A stretch of DNA of 64,000 bases from Hydrogenophaga taeniospiralis CCUG 15921 (lineage in GTDB: Bacteria; Pseudomonadota; Gammaproteobacteria; Burkholderiales; Burkholderiaceae_C): the NCBI RefSeq assembly GCF_001592305.1, contig NZ_BCWR01000005.1:1-64000 (forward strand). The letters run 5' to 3'. The notes beneath the pieces are model-generated. The model had not been told where the DNA came from and ran no database searches. It saw only the letters and a list, made by a program, of their open reading frames with translations. The first letter of the stretch is position 1. Each line of letters opens with the position of its first letter. The position numbers and the translations under genes were made by a program. Positions 29,381 through 38,497 of the stretch are shown piece by piece.

Positions 29381-29418
29381 CCATCGGTGAGGTGAGATTA
29401 CGAATCTCGCCCCGATGG
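29381..29418. promoter_or_regulatory. Compound inverted repeat upstream of the adhesin
   Basis: Outer arms CCATCGG (29381-29387) and CCGATGG (29412-29418) enclose a perfect inner repeat GAGATT-ACG-AATCTC (29394-29408). It lies 83 bases upstream of the adhesin start. It could be an operator, perhaps of the neighbouring LuxR-type protein, or a leader hairpin. The rest of the 405-base gap up to 29703 shows nothing I can name. Confidence 0.4.
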
Positions 29419-29703
29419 CACATCACTCAAATCAATTAGTTGGCGTTGATTTTTGGGAAAAACGAACCCGAATCCGTGACCTATTGCCACTGGGCGCCAC
29501 CACGAACCCGTGGCTCAGCCGCCCGCTATTGCACGGCGCGGGCAGATGGCCAAGCCGATGGGTCGATCAACAAACAAGTGTTGGAGCAGTAAAACGCGCA
29601 GTGCCGTGAGGCACCAGTGGCACACAGCGCGGGAGCGGGGCGGAGCGAACAGCGCATCGGGCGCGCTGCGGTGGGTGGACCCTTGCTCTGTCGCCGCCGC
29701 AGG

Positions 29704-30843
29704 CTAAAACCGCAGTCGGTTCACGTACGCACCCAGGGCCACCTGGGTGGATTGACCGGTTTTGTCGAAAGTGTTCGACAAATGCTTGCGCAGCGTATGG
29801 ATGGAAATCTCCAGGCGGCTTGCAATGGACTCGGTGGCTTCGCCATCAGCGATGGCCAGCGCGATCCGGGACTCTGCGGTGGTCAGGCCGCTGAGGGCGG
29901 AAAGCACCTCGATCGAGGGGGGCTGCGAGGAGGCTGCCGTGGTGACGAACAGTGCCGCCAGACCTGGCCCGAGCGCATGGCGGTACTCCGAGGTCGTCAA
30001 GGGAAGGAGATACGCGACGGCCGCCTCGTTCGCCTTGCCGGGCAGGGGCATGCCATTGCCCCAATAACCCAACGAGAGCTCGTCGGTGGTACAGGCGCGG
30101 GCCACGGCCTCTGCGAATGCAGCCTGCCGCTCTCGGGATTGCGGATAGATGCGTCCATCGCGAACGTCCAGGCAACTGGTTTGCGTCAGCACCATTTCTG
30201 CCGCTGCGTTGTGGTACATCAAGCGCGCATCGGGTCCCAACAAGAAGACAGCGGTGCCAACCCCGTCGAGCATGTCCCGGTACAGCTGAAGCTGCCGGTT
30301 CTTTTCTGCGGCCAGGTCAGAGATCAGGAATGCACGGCGCACATGGGGTGTCAGCATGCCCAGCAGTCGCCGATCATGCTCATCGAAAAGCTTCCTGCCC
30401 TGCGGGCTGACCGCCACGAGCCACGCGACCTGTCCATCGCGCCTGAGGATGGGTGCGTTGCAGGTGTCTCGCAAGCCTTGAGGCTCGACCCAGGTCCGGC
30501 AGAACTCGCTTTCCCTGAAGTCAGCTTCTTCCAAGAGCTGCATCTGGCTGATGGGCGTGTCAATCTCGGCATCCATCCAGACTTCGATCTTGGGTACCTT
30601 GTGCATCAAGGTCGGCAGAAGACCGATCCAGTGGTCATCCCAGGCGGTGCGAATGGCGCGTTGCAACGGTGGCTGGCCCGGTGCCTGGTCCCGGTAGTCT
30701 TGATGAAGCACCTGTACGAACGACAACCCCATGCGGTCACGAATCATCTGCAGTGCCGTGTCCCATTGCCCGGGGTCAACCGCACAGTCATAGATGGAAC
30801 CGATGGTGTCTGAAAGCACTTCGGGACTGAATTCGTAGTTCAT
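29704..30843 (-). CDS. LuxR-family transcriptional regulator with a PAS-like sensor region
   Basis: 379 residues. The C-terminal 60 residues form a LuxR/FixJ helix-turn-helix (LTTAESRIALAIADGEATESIASRLEISIHTLRKHLSNTFDKTGQ). The middle (about 195-300) contains LLDGVGTAVFLLGPDARLMYHN, typical of a PAS fold. The N-terminal part (to about 180) is an uncharacterised sensor region with no receiver-domain aspartate signature. Thus it probably senses a ligand directly. It is divergent from dusA and upstream, same strand, of the adhesin gene; the 405-base gap between them has a strong palindrome. Confidence 0.85.
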   Translation of the reverse strand: MNYEFSPEVLSDTIGSIYDCAVDPGQWDTALQMIRDRMGLSFVQVLHQDYRDQAPGQPPLQRAIRTAWDDHWIGLLPTLMHKVPKIEVWMDAEIDTPISQMQLLEEADFRESEFCRTWVEPQGLRDTCNAPILRRDGQVAWLVAVSPQGRKLFDEHDRRLLGMLTPHVRRAFLISDLAAEKNRQLQLYRDMLDGVGTAVFLLGPDARLMYHNAAAEMVLTQTSCLDVRDGRIYPQSRERQAAFAEAVARACTTDELSLGYWGNGMPLPGKANEAAVAYLLPLTTSEYRHALGPGLAALFVTTAASSQPPSIEVLSALSGLTTAESRIALAIADGEATESIASRLEISIHTLRKHLSNTFDKTGQSTQVALGAYVNRLRF

Positions 30844-30969
30844 TGGTCAGCCTCGAAAGGTGCATCAGATGGAGCATGGGACGTGGGTCATTATCGTGAA
30901 AAAAGTCACCGTGGCCGCTGAAGGCCTGGCCGCAACCTTGGAAGAAGCGAAAAGGGATAATGCCTTCCG

Positions 30970-32013
30970 ATGTCCCGCCTTCCACAACACCTCCTCGACG
31001 CCGATCGTTGGCGCCTGTCCGTCGCCCCCATGATGGGGTGGACAGATCGCCATTGCCGTTACTTTCATCGGCTGCTGACCCGTAAAACCTTGCTCTACAC
31101 CGAGATGGTGACGACAGGCGCGCTGATCCACGGCAACGCCGCGCAGCATCTGGATTTCAACGAAGAGGAACACCCGGTGGCGCTGCAGCTGGGCGGCAGC
31201 GAGCCGGCCGACTTGGCGCGGTGCGCGAAGCTGGGGGAGGAGCGCGGTTACGACGAGATCAACCTCAACTGCGGCTGCCCCAGCGAGCGTGTGTTGCGCG
31301 GCGCTTTTGGCGCCTGCCTGATGGCCGACGCGGCGCTGGTGGCCGATGGTGTCAAGGCCATGGTGGACGCGGTGGACATTCCCGTGACGGTGAAACACCG
31401 CATCGGCATCGACCGGATCGAAAGCTACGACTTCGTTCGTGATTTTGTGGGCACCGTGGCCGACGCGGGTTGCCGTGTGTTCCTCGTGCACGCGCGCAAT
31501 GCCTGGCTTCAGGGCCTGTCGCCCAAAGAGAACCGCGAGATCCCCCCGCTGCGCTACGAACTTGTGGTTCAGCTCAAGCGTGACTTTCCGCACCTGACCA
31601 TCGCGGTCAACGGGGGCATCACCACCAACGAGCAGATCGCCAGCCACCTGAGGCAGCTCGACGGCGTGATGATCGGTCGTGAGGCTTATCACAACCCTTG
31701 GGTGATGACCGAATGGGACGCCCGGTTTTATGGCGAGGCTTCCGACGGGCCGGGCTTGACGCGTGAGGCGGTCGAGCTGGCCATGGTGGACTACATGGAG
31801 CGTGCCGCGGCGCACGACGGCGCACCCTGGTATTCCATTGCCAGCCACATGCTGGGCTTGCGCCACGGCCTGCACGGGGCCCGCAAGTGGCGCCAGGTGT
31901 GGAGCGACCACCGGCTCAAACCCCTGCCAGCGCGCGAAGTCTGGGCCATGGCGCAGGCACATGTCACGGTCGAAAGTGAACCTGTGCACATGGATGAGTG
32001 TTTACGCGCGTGA
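30970..32013 (+). CDS. dusA: tRNA-dihydrouridine(20/20a) synthase
   Basis: 347 residues. The FMN-binding Dus fold starts SVAPMMGWTDRHCRYFHRLL, a DusA signature. The active-site cysteine lies in EINLNCGCPSERV, and VKHRIGID, VHARNAWLQGLSPKENR and NGGI/DGVMIGREAYHNPW complete it. It reduces U20/U20a in the D-loop of tRNAs using NADPH and FMN. It is transcribed alone, divergent from the LuxR-type gene. Confidence 0.95.
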   Translation: MSRLPQHLLDADRWRLSVAPMMGWTDRHCRYFHRLLTRKTLLYTEMVTTGALIHGNAAQHLDFNEEEHPVALQLGGSEPADLARCAKLGEERGYDEINLNCGCPSERVLRGAFGACLMADAALVADGVKAMVDAVDIPVTVKHRIGIDRIESYDFVRDFVGTVADAGCRVFLVHARNAWLQGLSPKENREIPPLRYELVVQLKRDFPHLTIAVNGGITTNEQIASHLRQLDGVMIGREAYHNPWVMTEWDARFYGEASDGPGLTREAVELAMVDYMERAAAHDGAPWYSIASHMLGLRHGLHGARKWRQVWSDHRLKPLPAREVWAMAQAHVTVESEPVHMDECLRA

Positions 32014-32118
32014 CGCATGAACTTTTGAGCGCTACCATCGTCACACGCACACGGTCTGTCCAGCGCGCCAGTTTCGGATGGAGCAGACCCGGGTCGGGCG
32101 GATAAGAATTCCGACTGG

Positions 32119-32155
32119 CACCGACGTCGGTGGGGAGCGGGCCTTGACGTCGGTG
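32119..32155 (+). promoter_or_regulatory. Palindrome and direct repeat upstream of prkA
   Basis: A perfect 14-base palindrome CACCGACGTCGGTG (32119-32132) is followed by a second copy of its right part, GACGTCGGTG (32146-32155), 23 bases further on. This is a good operator candidate for the prkA-yeaH-spoVR block. I looked for a sigma54 GG/GC element and did not find one. Confidence 0.4.
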
Positions 32156-32190
32156 ATGCATCGATAGCGACCGCTTCAATAGGAGGTCGT

Positions 32191-34113
32191 ATGGATGTTG
32201 TCCGTCATTTCCTGTCACGCTACGAGCAGACGCGTGAAGACGAGCTCTCGATCGAGGAATACCTCGAGGCTTGCAAGAACGATCCACTCGTCTATGCCAC
32301 GGCGGCCGAGCGCATGCTCGTGGCGATCGGCGAGCCGGAGCTGCTGGACACCCGGCACGACCAGCGCCTCTCGCGCATCTTCGGCAACAAGGTCATCAAG
32401 ATCTACCCGGCCTTCCGGGATTTCTACGGCCTGGAAGAACCGATCGAGCAGGTGGTGTCCTACTTCCGCCATGCAGCGCAGGGGCTGGAGGAAAAGAAAC
32501 AGATTCTTTACCTGCTGGGGCCGGTGGGCGGGGGCAAGTCTTCCATCGCCGAGCGGCTCAAGCAGCTCATGCAGCAGGTTCCGTTCTACGCGCTGAAGGA
32601 CTCCCCGGTCAATGAGTCTCCGCTGGGCCTGTTCAACGCCATCGAAGACGGGCAGGTGCTCCAGTCGCAGTACGGCATCGCGCCGCGATACCTGGAGCGA
32701 GTCATGTCGCCCTGGGCCGTCAAGCGGCTCGAAGAGTATGGGGGGGATATCCGGCGCTTCCGTGTGGTCCGGCGTTTCCCTTCGGTGCTCAAGCAATGCG
32801 CCATCGCCAAGACCGAGCCCGGCGACGAGAACAACCAGGACATTTCGTCGCTGGTGGGCAAGATCGACATCCGCAAGCTCGAAACCTTCGCGCAGGACGA
32901 CCCCGATGCCTACAGCTACTCGGGGGGGCTGTGCCTGGCCAACCAGGGCCTGCTGGAGTTCGTGGAAATGTTCAAGGCGCCGATCAAGGTGCTGCACCCA
33001 CTGCTCACCGCGACCCAGGAAGGCAACTTCAAGGGTACCGAAGGCTTTGGCGCGATCCCGTTCGACGGCATCGTGATGGCGCACTCCAACGAGAGTGAGT
33101 GGAAGGCGTTTCGCAACAACAAGAACAACGAAGCCTTCCTGGACCGCATCTACATCGTGAAGGTGCCGTATTGCCTGCGTGTGTCGGAAGAGATCAAGAT
33201 CTACGAGAAGTTGATCCGCAACTCGTCGCTGTCCAAGGCCGTGTGCGCTCCTGGCACGCTCAAGATGCTGGCGCAGTTCGCCGTGTACACGCGCCTGAAG
33301 GAGCCGGAGAACTCCAGCATCTTCAGCAAACTCCTAGTGTACGACGGCGAGAACCTCAAGGACACCGATCCCAAGGCGAAGAGCTATCAGGAGTACCGCG
33401 ACTACGCGGGGGTGGACGAAGGCATGAGCGGCATCTCCACGCGCTTCGCGTTCAAGATCCTGTCGCGGGTGTTCAACTTCGACAGCACCGAGGTGGCGGC
33501 CAATCCGGTGCACCTGATGTATGTGCTGGAGCAGCAGATCGAGCGTGAGCAGTTTCCGGCCGAGACCGAACAGAAATACCTGGCCTTCATCAAGGAGACG
33601 CTGGCGGTGCGCTACGCCGAGTTCATCGGCAAGGAGATCCAGACCGCCTACCTGGAGTCGTACTCCGAGTACGGCCAGAACATCTTCGACCGCTACGTGA
33701 CCTACGCCGACTTCTGGATCCAGGACCAGGAGTACCGCGACACCGACACCGGCGAGATCTTCGACCGCTCTTCGCTCAACGCCGAACTGGAGAAGATCGA
33801 AAAGCCCGCCGGCATCAGCAACCCCAAGGACTTCCGCAACGAGATCGTCAATTTCGTGCTGCGCGCGCGCGCCAACAACGCGGGCAAGAACCCGCTGTGG
33901 ACCAGCTACGAGAAGCTGCGCGCGGTGATCGAGAAGAAGATGTTCTCCAACACCGAGGACCTGTTGCCGGTGATCTCCTTCAACGCCAAGGCCAGTGTGG
34001 ACGAACAGAAGAAGCACGAAGACTTCGTGAACCGCATGGTCGACAAGGGCTACACCACACGCCAGGTGCGCCTGCTTTGCGACTGGTACCTGCGCGTGCG
34101 CAAGAGCTCCTGA
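32191..34113 (+). CDS. prkA: PrkA-family serine protein kinase (YeaG)
   Basis: 640 residues, full length. The N-terminal AAA-like domain has the P-loop GPVGGGKSS (110-118) and the PrkA signature EYLEACKNDPLVYATAAERML. The C-terminal half is the PrkA kinase-related domain. E. coli YeaG is a Ser/Thr kinase active in sustained nitrogen starvation and stationary phase. AGGAGG at 32181-32186 fixes the start. It heads the conserved prkA-yeaH-spoVR unit, whose downstream members follow closely (44-base gap, then ATGA overlap). Confidence 0.95.
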   Translation: MDVVRHFLSRYEQTREDELSIEEYLEACKNDPLVYATAAERMLVAIGEPELLDTRHDQRLSRIFGNKVIKIYPAFRDFYGLEEPIEQVVSYFRHAAQGLEEKKQILYLLGPVGGGKSSIAERLKQLMQQVPFYALKDSPVNESPLGLFNAIEDGQVLQSQYGIAPRYLERVMSPWAVKRLEEYGGDIRRFRVVRRFPSVLKQCAIAKTEPGDENNQDISSLVGKIDIRKLETFAQDDPDAYSYSGGLCLANQGLLEFVEMFKAPIKVLHPLLTATQEGNFKGTEGFGAIPFDGIVMAHSNESEWKAFRNNKNNEAFLDRIYIVKVPYCLRVSEEIKIYEKLIRNSSLSKAVCAPGTLKMLAQFAVYTRLKEPENSSIFSKLLVYDGENLKDTDPKAKSYQEYRDYAGVDEGMSGISTRFAFKILSRVFNFDSTEVAANPVHLMYVLEQQIEREQFPAETEQKYLAFIKETLAVRYAEFIGKEIQTAYLESYSEYGQNIFDRYVTYADFWIQDQEYRDTDTGEIFDRSSLNAELEKIEKPAGISNPKDFRNEIVNFVLRARANNAGKNPLWTSYEKLRAVIEKKMFSNTEDLLPVISFNAKASVDEQKKHEDFVNRMVDKGYTTRQVRLLCDWYLRVRKSS

Positions 34114-34157
34114 GCGCACAGGCGTCCTGGCCCTTCATCCGCTGAAAGCAGGCCACC

Positions 34158-35432
34158 ATGCTGCAGCAAATCGTCGACCGTCGGCTCGCGGGCAAGAACA
34201 AGTCCATCGGCAACCGCGAGCGCTTCCTGCGCCGCTACCGCGAGCAGATCCGTGACGCGGTGAAGAAGGCCGTGTCCGGTCGCAGCATCCGCGACATCGA
34301 GCAGGGCGAAGACATCACGCTGCCGCGCCGCGATGTCTCCGAGCCGGTGTTTGGCCATGGGCAAGGGGGCGTGCGCGAGTCGGTGCACCCGGGCAACCGC
34401 GACTATGTGCGCGGCGATCACATCGGCCGCCCGCCCAGTGGTGGCGGGGGTGGCCGGGGCAACCAGGGCAGCGAAGACGGGGTGGGTGAGGACGATTTCG
34501 TGTTCCGCCTCACGCGCGAAGAGTTCATGCAGGTGTTTTTCGACGACCTAGCCTTGCCACGCCTGGTGCGCACGCAGCTGCTGCCCGACGCGCCCGAATG
34601 GAAGTCGCAGCGCGCGGGCTTCGTCTCGGCGGGCAATCCCGCTAGCCTGCATGTGGTGCGCTCGATGCGCACCGCGCTGGGCCGGCGCATCGCCATGGGG
34701 GCCGAGCTGCGGCGCCTGCTGCGCGAGCTCGAGGCCGAGCTGGCGCTGGCCGAGCGCAGTGAGGCGAACACGCCGTTGGGCAGCGTGCGCGCGCTCAAGG
34801 AACGGGTCGAGGCGCTGCGTCGTCGGGTGCGCCAGATCCCGTTCCTGGACCCGCTGGACCTGCGCTTTCGCAACCGCGTGCGCATCCCGCAGCCCACGGC
34901 CAAGGCCGTGATGTTCTGCCTGATGGACGTGTCCGGTTCGATGGACGAAGAGCGCAAGGACATCGCCAAACGCTTCTTCATCCTGCTCTACCTGTTTCTC
35001 ATGCGGCACTACGAGCGGACCGACGTGGTCTTCATTCGCCACCACACGCAGGCGGCCGAGGTGAGCGAGCCCGAGTTTTTTCAGGCCACGGAGAGCGGTG
35101 GCACCGTGGTGTCCAGCGCCCTCACGCTGATGCACGAGATCATCCTGGCGCGCTACCCGCCGGGCGACTGGAACATCTACGGCGCCCAGGCCTCCGACGG
35201 CGAGAACTGGTACAAGGATTCGGCCCGCTGCAGCGAACTGCTGCAGCAGAAGCTGCTCCCGCTGTCGCGCTACTTTGCCTATGTGCAGGTGGCCGGGGAC
35301 GAGCAGAACCTCTGGGAGGAATACGCACGGGTGCGGGAGACCGAGCCGAACTTCGCGATGCGCAAGATCACCGACGCGGCCGACATCTACCCGGTGTTCC
35401 GGGAACTGTTCAGGAAGGCAGGTACGTCATGA
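34158..35432 (+). CDS. yeaH: YeaH/YhbH family protein (UPF0229) with VWA-like domain
   Basis: 424 residues. The N-terminal region is basic (QQIVDRRLAGKNKSIGNRERFLRRYREQI), followed by a Gly-rich stretch near 93-105. The C-terminal half is a von Willebrand A-like domain with the MIDAS motif CLMDVSGSMDEERK. It always accompanies PrkA and SpoVR; molecular function is unknown, though a role as an adaptor or kinase partner is often proposed. Its stop overlaps the SpoVR start as ATGA. Confidence 0.93.
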   Translation: MLQQIVDRRLAGKNKSIGNRERFLRRYREQIRDAVKKAVSGRSIRDIEQGEDITLPRRDVSEPVFGHGQGGVRESVHPGNRDYVRGDHIGRPPSGGGGGRGNQGSEDGVGEDDFVFRLTREEFMQVFFDDLALPRLVRTQLLPDAPEWKSQRAGFVSAGNPASLHVVRSMRTALGRRIAMGAELRRLLRELEAELALAERSEANTPLGSVRALKERVEALRRRVRQIPFLDPLDLRFRNRVRIPQPTAKAVMFCLMDVSGSMDEERKDIAKRFFILLYLFLMRHYERTDVVFIRHHTQAAEVSEPEFFQATESGGTVVSSALTLMHEIILARYPPGDWNIYGAQASDGENWYKDSARCSELLQQKLLPLSRYFAYVQVAGDEQNLWEEYARVRETEPNFAMRKITDAADIYPVFRELFRKAGTS

Positions 35433-36997
35433 CCCACGGTACCGATGTTGAACCGCCCCGGGAGGACGTGGCGCCTGTGGTGGTGGGCCCGCCGCGCAAG
35501 CGCGAGCCGCTGCCTTGTCCGTCGGACTGGACCTTCGAGCTGATCGAGCGCTACCACGCGCAGATCGCCCGAGTCGCCGGCGAATATGGCCTGGACACCT
35601 ACCCGGTGCAACTGGAGGTGATCACCGCCGAGCAGATGATCGACGCCTACGCCTCGATCGGCATGCCGGTGAACTACCGGCACTGGTCGTTTGGCAAGCA
35701 GTTCATCGCGACCGAGAAAAACTACCGGCGCGGCCAGATGGGGCTGGCCTACGAGATCGTGATCAACTCCGATCCCTGTATCGCCTACCTCATGGAGGAG
35801 AACACTCTGACCATGCAGGCGCTGGTGATGGCGCACGCCTGTTATGGCCACAACTCGTTCTTCAAGGGCAACTACCTGTTCCGCATGTGGACGGACGCCT
35901 CGTCCATCGTCGATTACCTGGTCTACGCGCGCAACTACATCAACGAGTGCGAGGAACTGCACGGCATCGAGGCGGTGGAGCAACTGCTTGACGCCTGCCA
36001 CGCGTTGATGAGCCAGGGGGTGGACCGCTACCGGCGTTCTCAGAAACCTTCCCTGGCCGAGGAGGAAGCGCGCCGCAAGGACCGCGAAGCCTATCTGCAG
36101 CAACAGGTGAACGATCTCTGGCGCACTTTGCCCCGGGCCGCCGACAAGCCGGAGGAAAAGTCCAGCCGGCGTTTTCCCGCCGAGCCCGAAGAGAACCTGC
36201 TGTACTTCATCGAAAAACACGCGCCGTTGCTGGAACCCTGGCAGCGCGAGGTGGTGCGCATCGTGCGCAAGGTGGCGCAGTATTTCTATCCGCAGCGCCA
36301 GACCCAGGTCATGAATGAGGGCTGGGCCACGTTCTGGCACTACACCTTGCTCAACACACTGTACGACGAGGGCCTGCTGTGCGACGGCTTCATGATCGAG
36401 TTTCTGCGCTCGCACACCAATGTGGTCCACCAATGGCCGGTGGGTCACCGGGCCTACAGCGGTATCAACCCGTATGCACTGGGTTTTGCCATGTTCAGCG
36501 ACCTCCGGCGCATCTGCGAGAACCCGACCGATGAGGATCGGCAGTGGTTTCCCGACATCGCGGGCTCAGACTGGAAGGCCACGCTGGACCATGCGATGCG
36601 GCACTACCGCGACGAGAGTTTCATCGGGCAGTTCCTCTCGCCGCGGCTGATGCGCGAGATGCGTCTGTTCGCCATCGTTGATGATGCGCAGCAACCCGAG
36701 CTGGAGGTGGCCGCGATCCATGACGAGGCTGGCTACCGGCGCGTGCGCGAGGCCCTGGCGCGCCAGCACGACCTGAACGAGCGCGAGCCCAACATCCAGG
36801 TCTGGAACGTCAATGTCCGTGGCGACCGCTCCCTGACCCTGCGGCACACGCGCCAGCAGGACCGCCCGCTCAGTGACGATGCGCTGGAGGTGCTCAAGCA
36901 TGTGGGGCGCCTGTGGGGCTTTACCGTGCGTCTCGAAAGCGTGGACCGCCATGGCAAGGTGGTGCAGCACTGGGAGGTGGAGCCCGCTCGCCCATGA
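35429..36997 (+). CDS. SpoVR family protein (YcgB)
   Basis: 522 residues. Family hallmarks are YPVQLEVITAEQMIDAYASIGMPVNYRHWSFGK, AHACYGHNSFFKGNYLF, VMNEGWATFWHYTLLNTLYDEG and HQWPVGHRAYSGINPYALGFAMF. The His/Glu pattern suggests a metallohydrolase-like fold, but no activity is established. B. subtilis SpoVR affects spore cortex; proteobacterial members belong to the stationary-phase prkA-yeaH-spoVR module. Its ATG overlaps the yeaH stop. Confidence 0.93.
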   Translation: MTHGTDVEPPREDVAPVVVGPPRKREPLPCPSDWTFELIERYHAQIARVAGEYGLDTYPVQLEVITAEQMIDAYASIGMPVNYRHWSFGKQFIATEKNYRRGQMGLAYEIVINSDPCIAYLMEENTLTMQALVMAHACYGHNSFFKGNYLFRMWTDASSIVDYLVYARNYINECEELHGIEAVEQLLDACHALMSQGVDRYRRSQKPSLAEEEARRKDREAYLQQQVNDLWRTLPRAADKPEEKSSRRFPAEPEENLLYFIEKHAPLLEPWQREVVRIVRKVAQYFYPQRQTQVMNEGWATFWHYTLLNTLYDEGLLCDGFMIEFLRSHTNVVHQWPVGHRAYSGINPYALGFAMFSDLRRICENPTDEDRQWFPDIAGSDWKATLDHAMRHYRDESFIGQFLSPRLMREMRLFAIVDDAQQPELEVAAIHDEAGYRRVREALARQHDLNEREPNIQVWNVNVRGDRSLTLRHTRQQDRPLSDDALEVLKHVGRLWGFTVRLESVDRHGKVVQHWEVEPARP

Positions 36998-37006
36998 CGC
37001 TGCCAC

Positions 37007-37039
37007 CCCGCTGCTGGCCCGACGGGCCAGCGAGGCGGG
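37007..37039. terminator. Hairpin between convergent spoVR and sulfide:quinone reductase genes
   Basis: CCCGC, then GCTGGCC-CGACG-GGCCAGC, then GCGGG: a nested, very stable stem in the 46-base convergent gap. No T run is attached, so intrinsic termination is likely but not certain. Confidence 0.45.
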
Positions 37040-37043
37040 CGGA

Positions 37044-38339
37044 TCACTGGCCCTGTTTGGCCTGCTTTTCCTTGAGCTTGGTGATGCCGATGAAGTCCAT
37101 GATGAGCTTTTCGTAGATGGGCTCGGACGTGCCCTTCTGCATCTTGCGCATGAAGTACTTTTCGAACGCCACCTTGGCCAGGTGCACCCACTTGCCTTCG
37201 CTGAACCAGCTCACGTTGCGCGGCGGGATCTGCGGCAGCGCCACGAAGGCCGCACCGGTGTCGCCGAAGTCGGCCAGGCAGACCGTGTTCCAGGTGGCGT
37301 GGTGCGTGGGCTCCTTGCCGTCGAGCAGTTCGCGGATGTTGTGCGCCGTGGCCGTGACCATGGACTCGATCATGTAGCCGGTCTTGGGCGTGCCGCAGGG
37401 AATCGGCGTCACTTCCACCGGTGGAATCGCCACGCACACACCCACGCTGAAGATGTTCTTGAATTTGGCGTTGCGTTGGTGCTCGTCGATGGTGATGAAG
37501 CCGCGAGGGTTGGTCAGACCCTCGATGCCGAACACCGCATCCACCCCCTTGAAGGCGGGCAGCATCATGGAGTGCTTGAAGGGCAGCACGTGGTCCTTGA
37601 CGGGTCTGCCCTGGTCGTCATGCTCGGTCACGTGCATCTGGCCGGCCTCGATCTTGGTGGTCTTGGCGTTGCAGATCCACTTGATGTGGCGCTGGCGCAT
37701 GGCCGATTCGAGCATGCCCTTGGAATCGCCCACGCCGCCCAGGCCCAGGTGGCCGATGTAGGGCTCGGAGGTCACGAAGGTCATGGGCACCTTGTCGCGG
37801 ATCTTGCGCTTGCGCAGGTCCGTGTCCATGATCATCGCGAACTCGTAGGCCGGGCCAAAGCACGAGGCACCTTGCACGGCCCCGACCACGATCGGGCCGG
37901 GCGCCTTCACGAATTCGTCCCAGGCCGTCTTGGTGGCCTCGGCATGGCTCACGTGGCAGATCGACTGCGTGTGGCCGCCATACGGGCCCAGGCCTTCGAC
38001 CTCGTCAAACGCGAGCTTGGGGCCGGTGGCGATGACGAGGTAGTCGTACTCCACCCGGGAGCCGTCCTCCATTTCGATCTGGTTGGCGTCCGGGTGGACG
38101 CGTTTGGCGCGCTGGATGATGGATTCAATGCCCTTTTTCGCCAGCGCCGGGGCGATGTCGACTTCGATGTCCTTGCGGGTGCGCCAGTTCACGGCGACCC
38201 AGGGGTTGGAGGGCACGAAGTGGAATTTTGGCGCTTCGCTGATCACCGTGACCGTGTCGCCGGGGCGGGCCAGTGCCTTCATTTCATAGGCCATGGGCAT
38301 GCCGCCGAGACCGGCGCCGAGAATGACGATTCGAGCCAT
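37044..38339 (-). CDS. sqr: Sulfide:quinone oxidoreductase
   Basis: 431 residues. N-terminal FAD motif VILGAGLGGMPMAYE. The three redox cysteines of SQR are in place: Cys128 (QSICHVSH), Cys160 (GASCFGPAYEF) and Cys354 (WNTVCLADFG), near the positions I recall for the Acidithiobacillus enzyme (128, 160, 356). The PCGTPKTGYMIESM quinone/FAD region is intact, and an amphipathic basic C-terminus suits membrane attachment. It oxidises sulfide to polysulfide or persulfide and reduces quinone. GGAG precedes the ATG. A CsoR/CstR-type operator overlaps its promoter. Confidence 0.9.
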   Translation of the reverse strand: MARIVILGAGLGGMPMAYEMKALARPGDTVTVISEAPKFHFVPSNPWVAVNWRTRKDIEVDIAPALAKKGIESIIQRAKRVHPDANQIEMEDGSRVEYDYLVIATGPKLAFDEVEGLGPYGGHTQSICHVSHAEATKTAWDEFVKAPGPIVVGAVQGASCFGPAYEFAMIMDTDLRKRKIRDKVPMTFVTSEPYIGHLGLGGVGDSKGMLESAMRQRHIKWICNAKTTKIEAGQMHVTEHDDQGRPVKDHVLPFKHSMMLPAFKGVDAVFGIEGLTNPRGFITIDEHQRNAKFKNIFSVGVCVAIPPVEVTPIPCGTPKTGYMIESMVTATAHNIRELLDGKEPTHHATWNTVCLADFGDTGAAFVALPQIPPRNVSWFSEGKWVHLAKVAFEKYFMRKMQKGTSEPIYEKLIMDFIGITKLKEKQAKQGQ

Positions 38340-38426
38340 GGAAGTATCTCCGTCGGAATGGGTGAGGGGAAGAATTACTAAATTCGCAAGTGCTTATATT
38401 GCGCGCACATGCGTTGCAGGTGTCTT

Positions 38427-38455
38427 GGTATATACCCTAGGGTGTATTTGGTCAA
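38427..38455 (-). promoter_or_regulatory. Promoter with embedded CsoR/CstR-like operator for the sulfide:quinone reductase gene
   Basis: On the minus strand TTGACC (38455-38450), a 17-base spacer and TATACC (38432-38427) form a sigma70-type promoter. The spacer overlaps an 18-base palindrome (38430-38447), ATATACCC-TA-GGGTGTAT on the plus strand, with one mismatched pair. C/G tracts flanked by AT form the operator style of CsoR-family repressors, including persulfide sensors. Confidence 0.65.
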
Positions 38456-38497
38456 GTCACGGGGATGGTCTCTTTCCCCGTGCCAGGACGGCGGTAT

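Noticed and set aside
32014..32190. Sigma54 promoter for prkA
   Set aside because: TGGCAC occurs at 32116, but the -12 GC element is missing at the required spacing.
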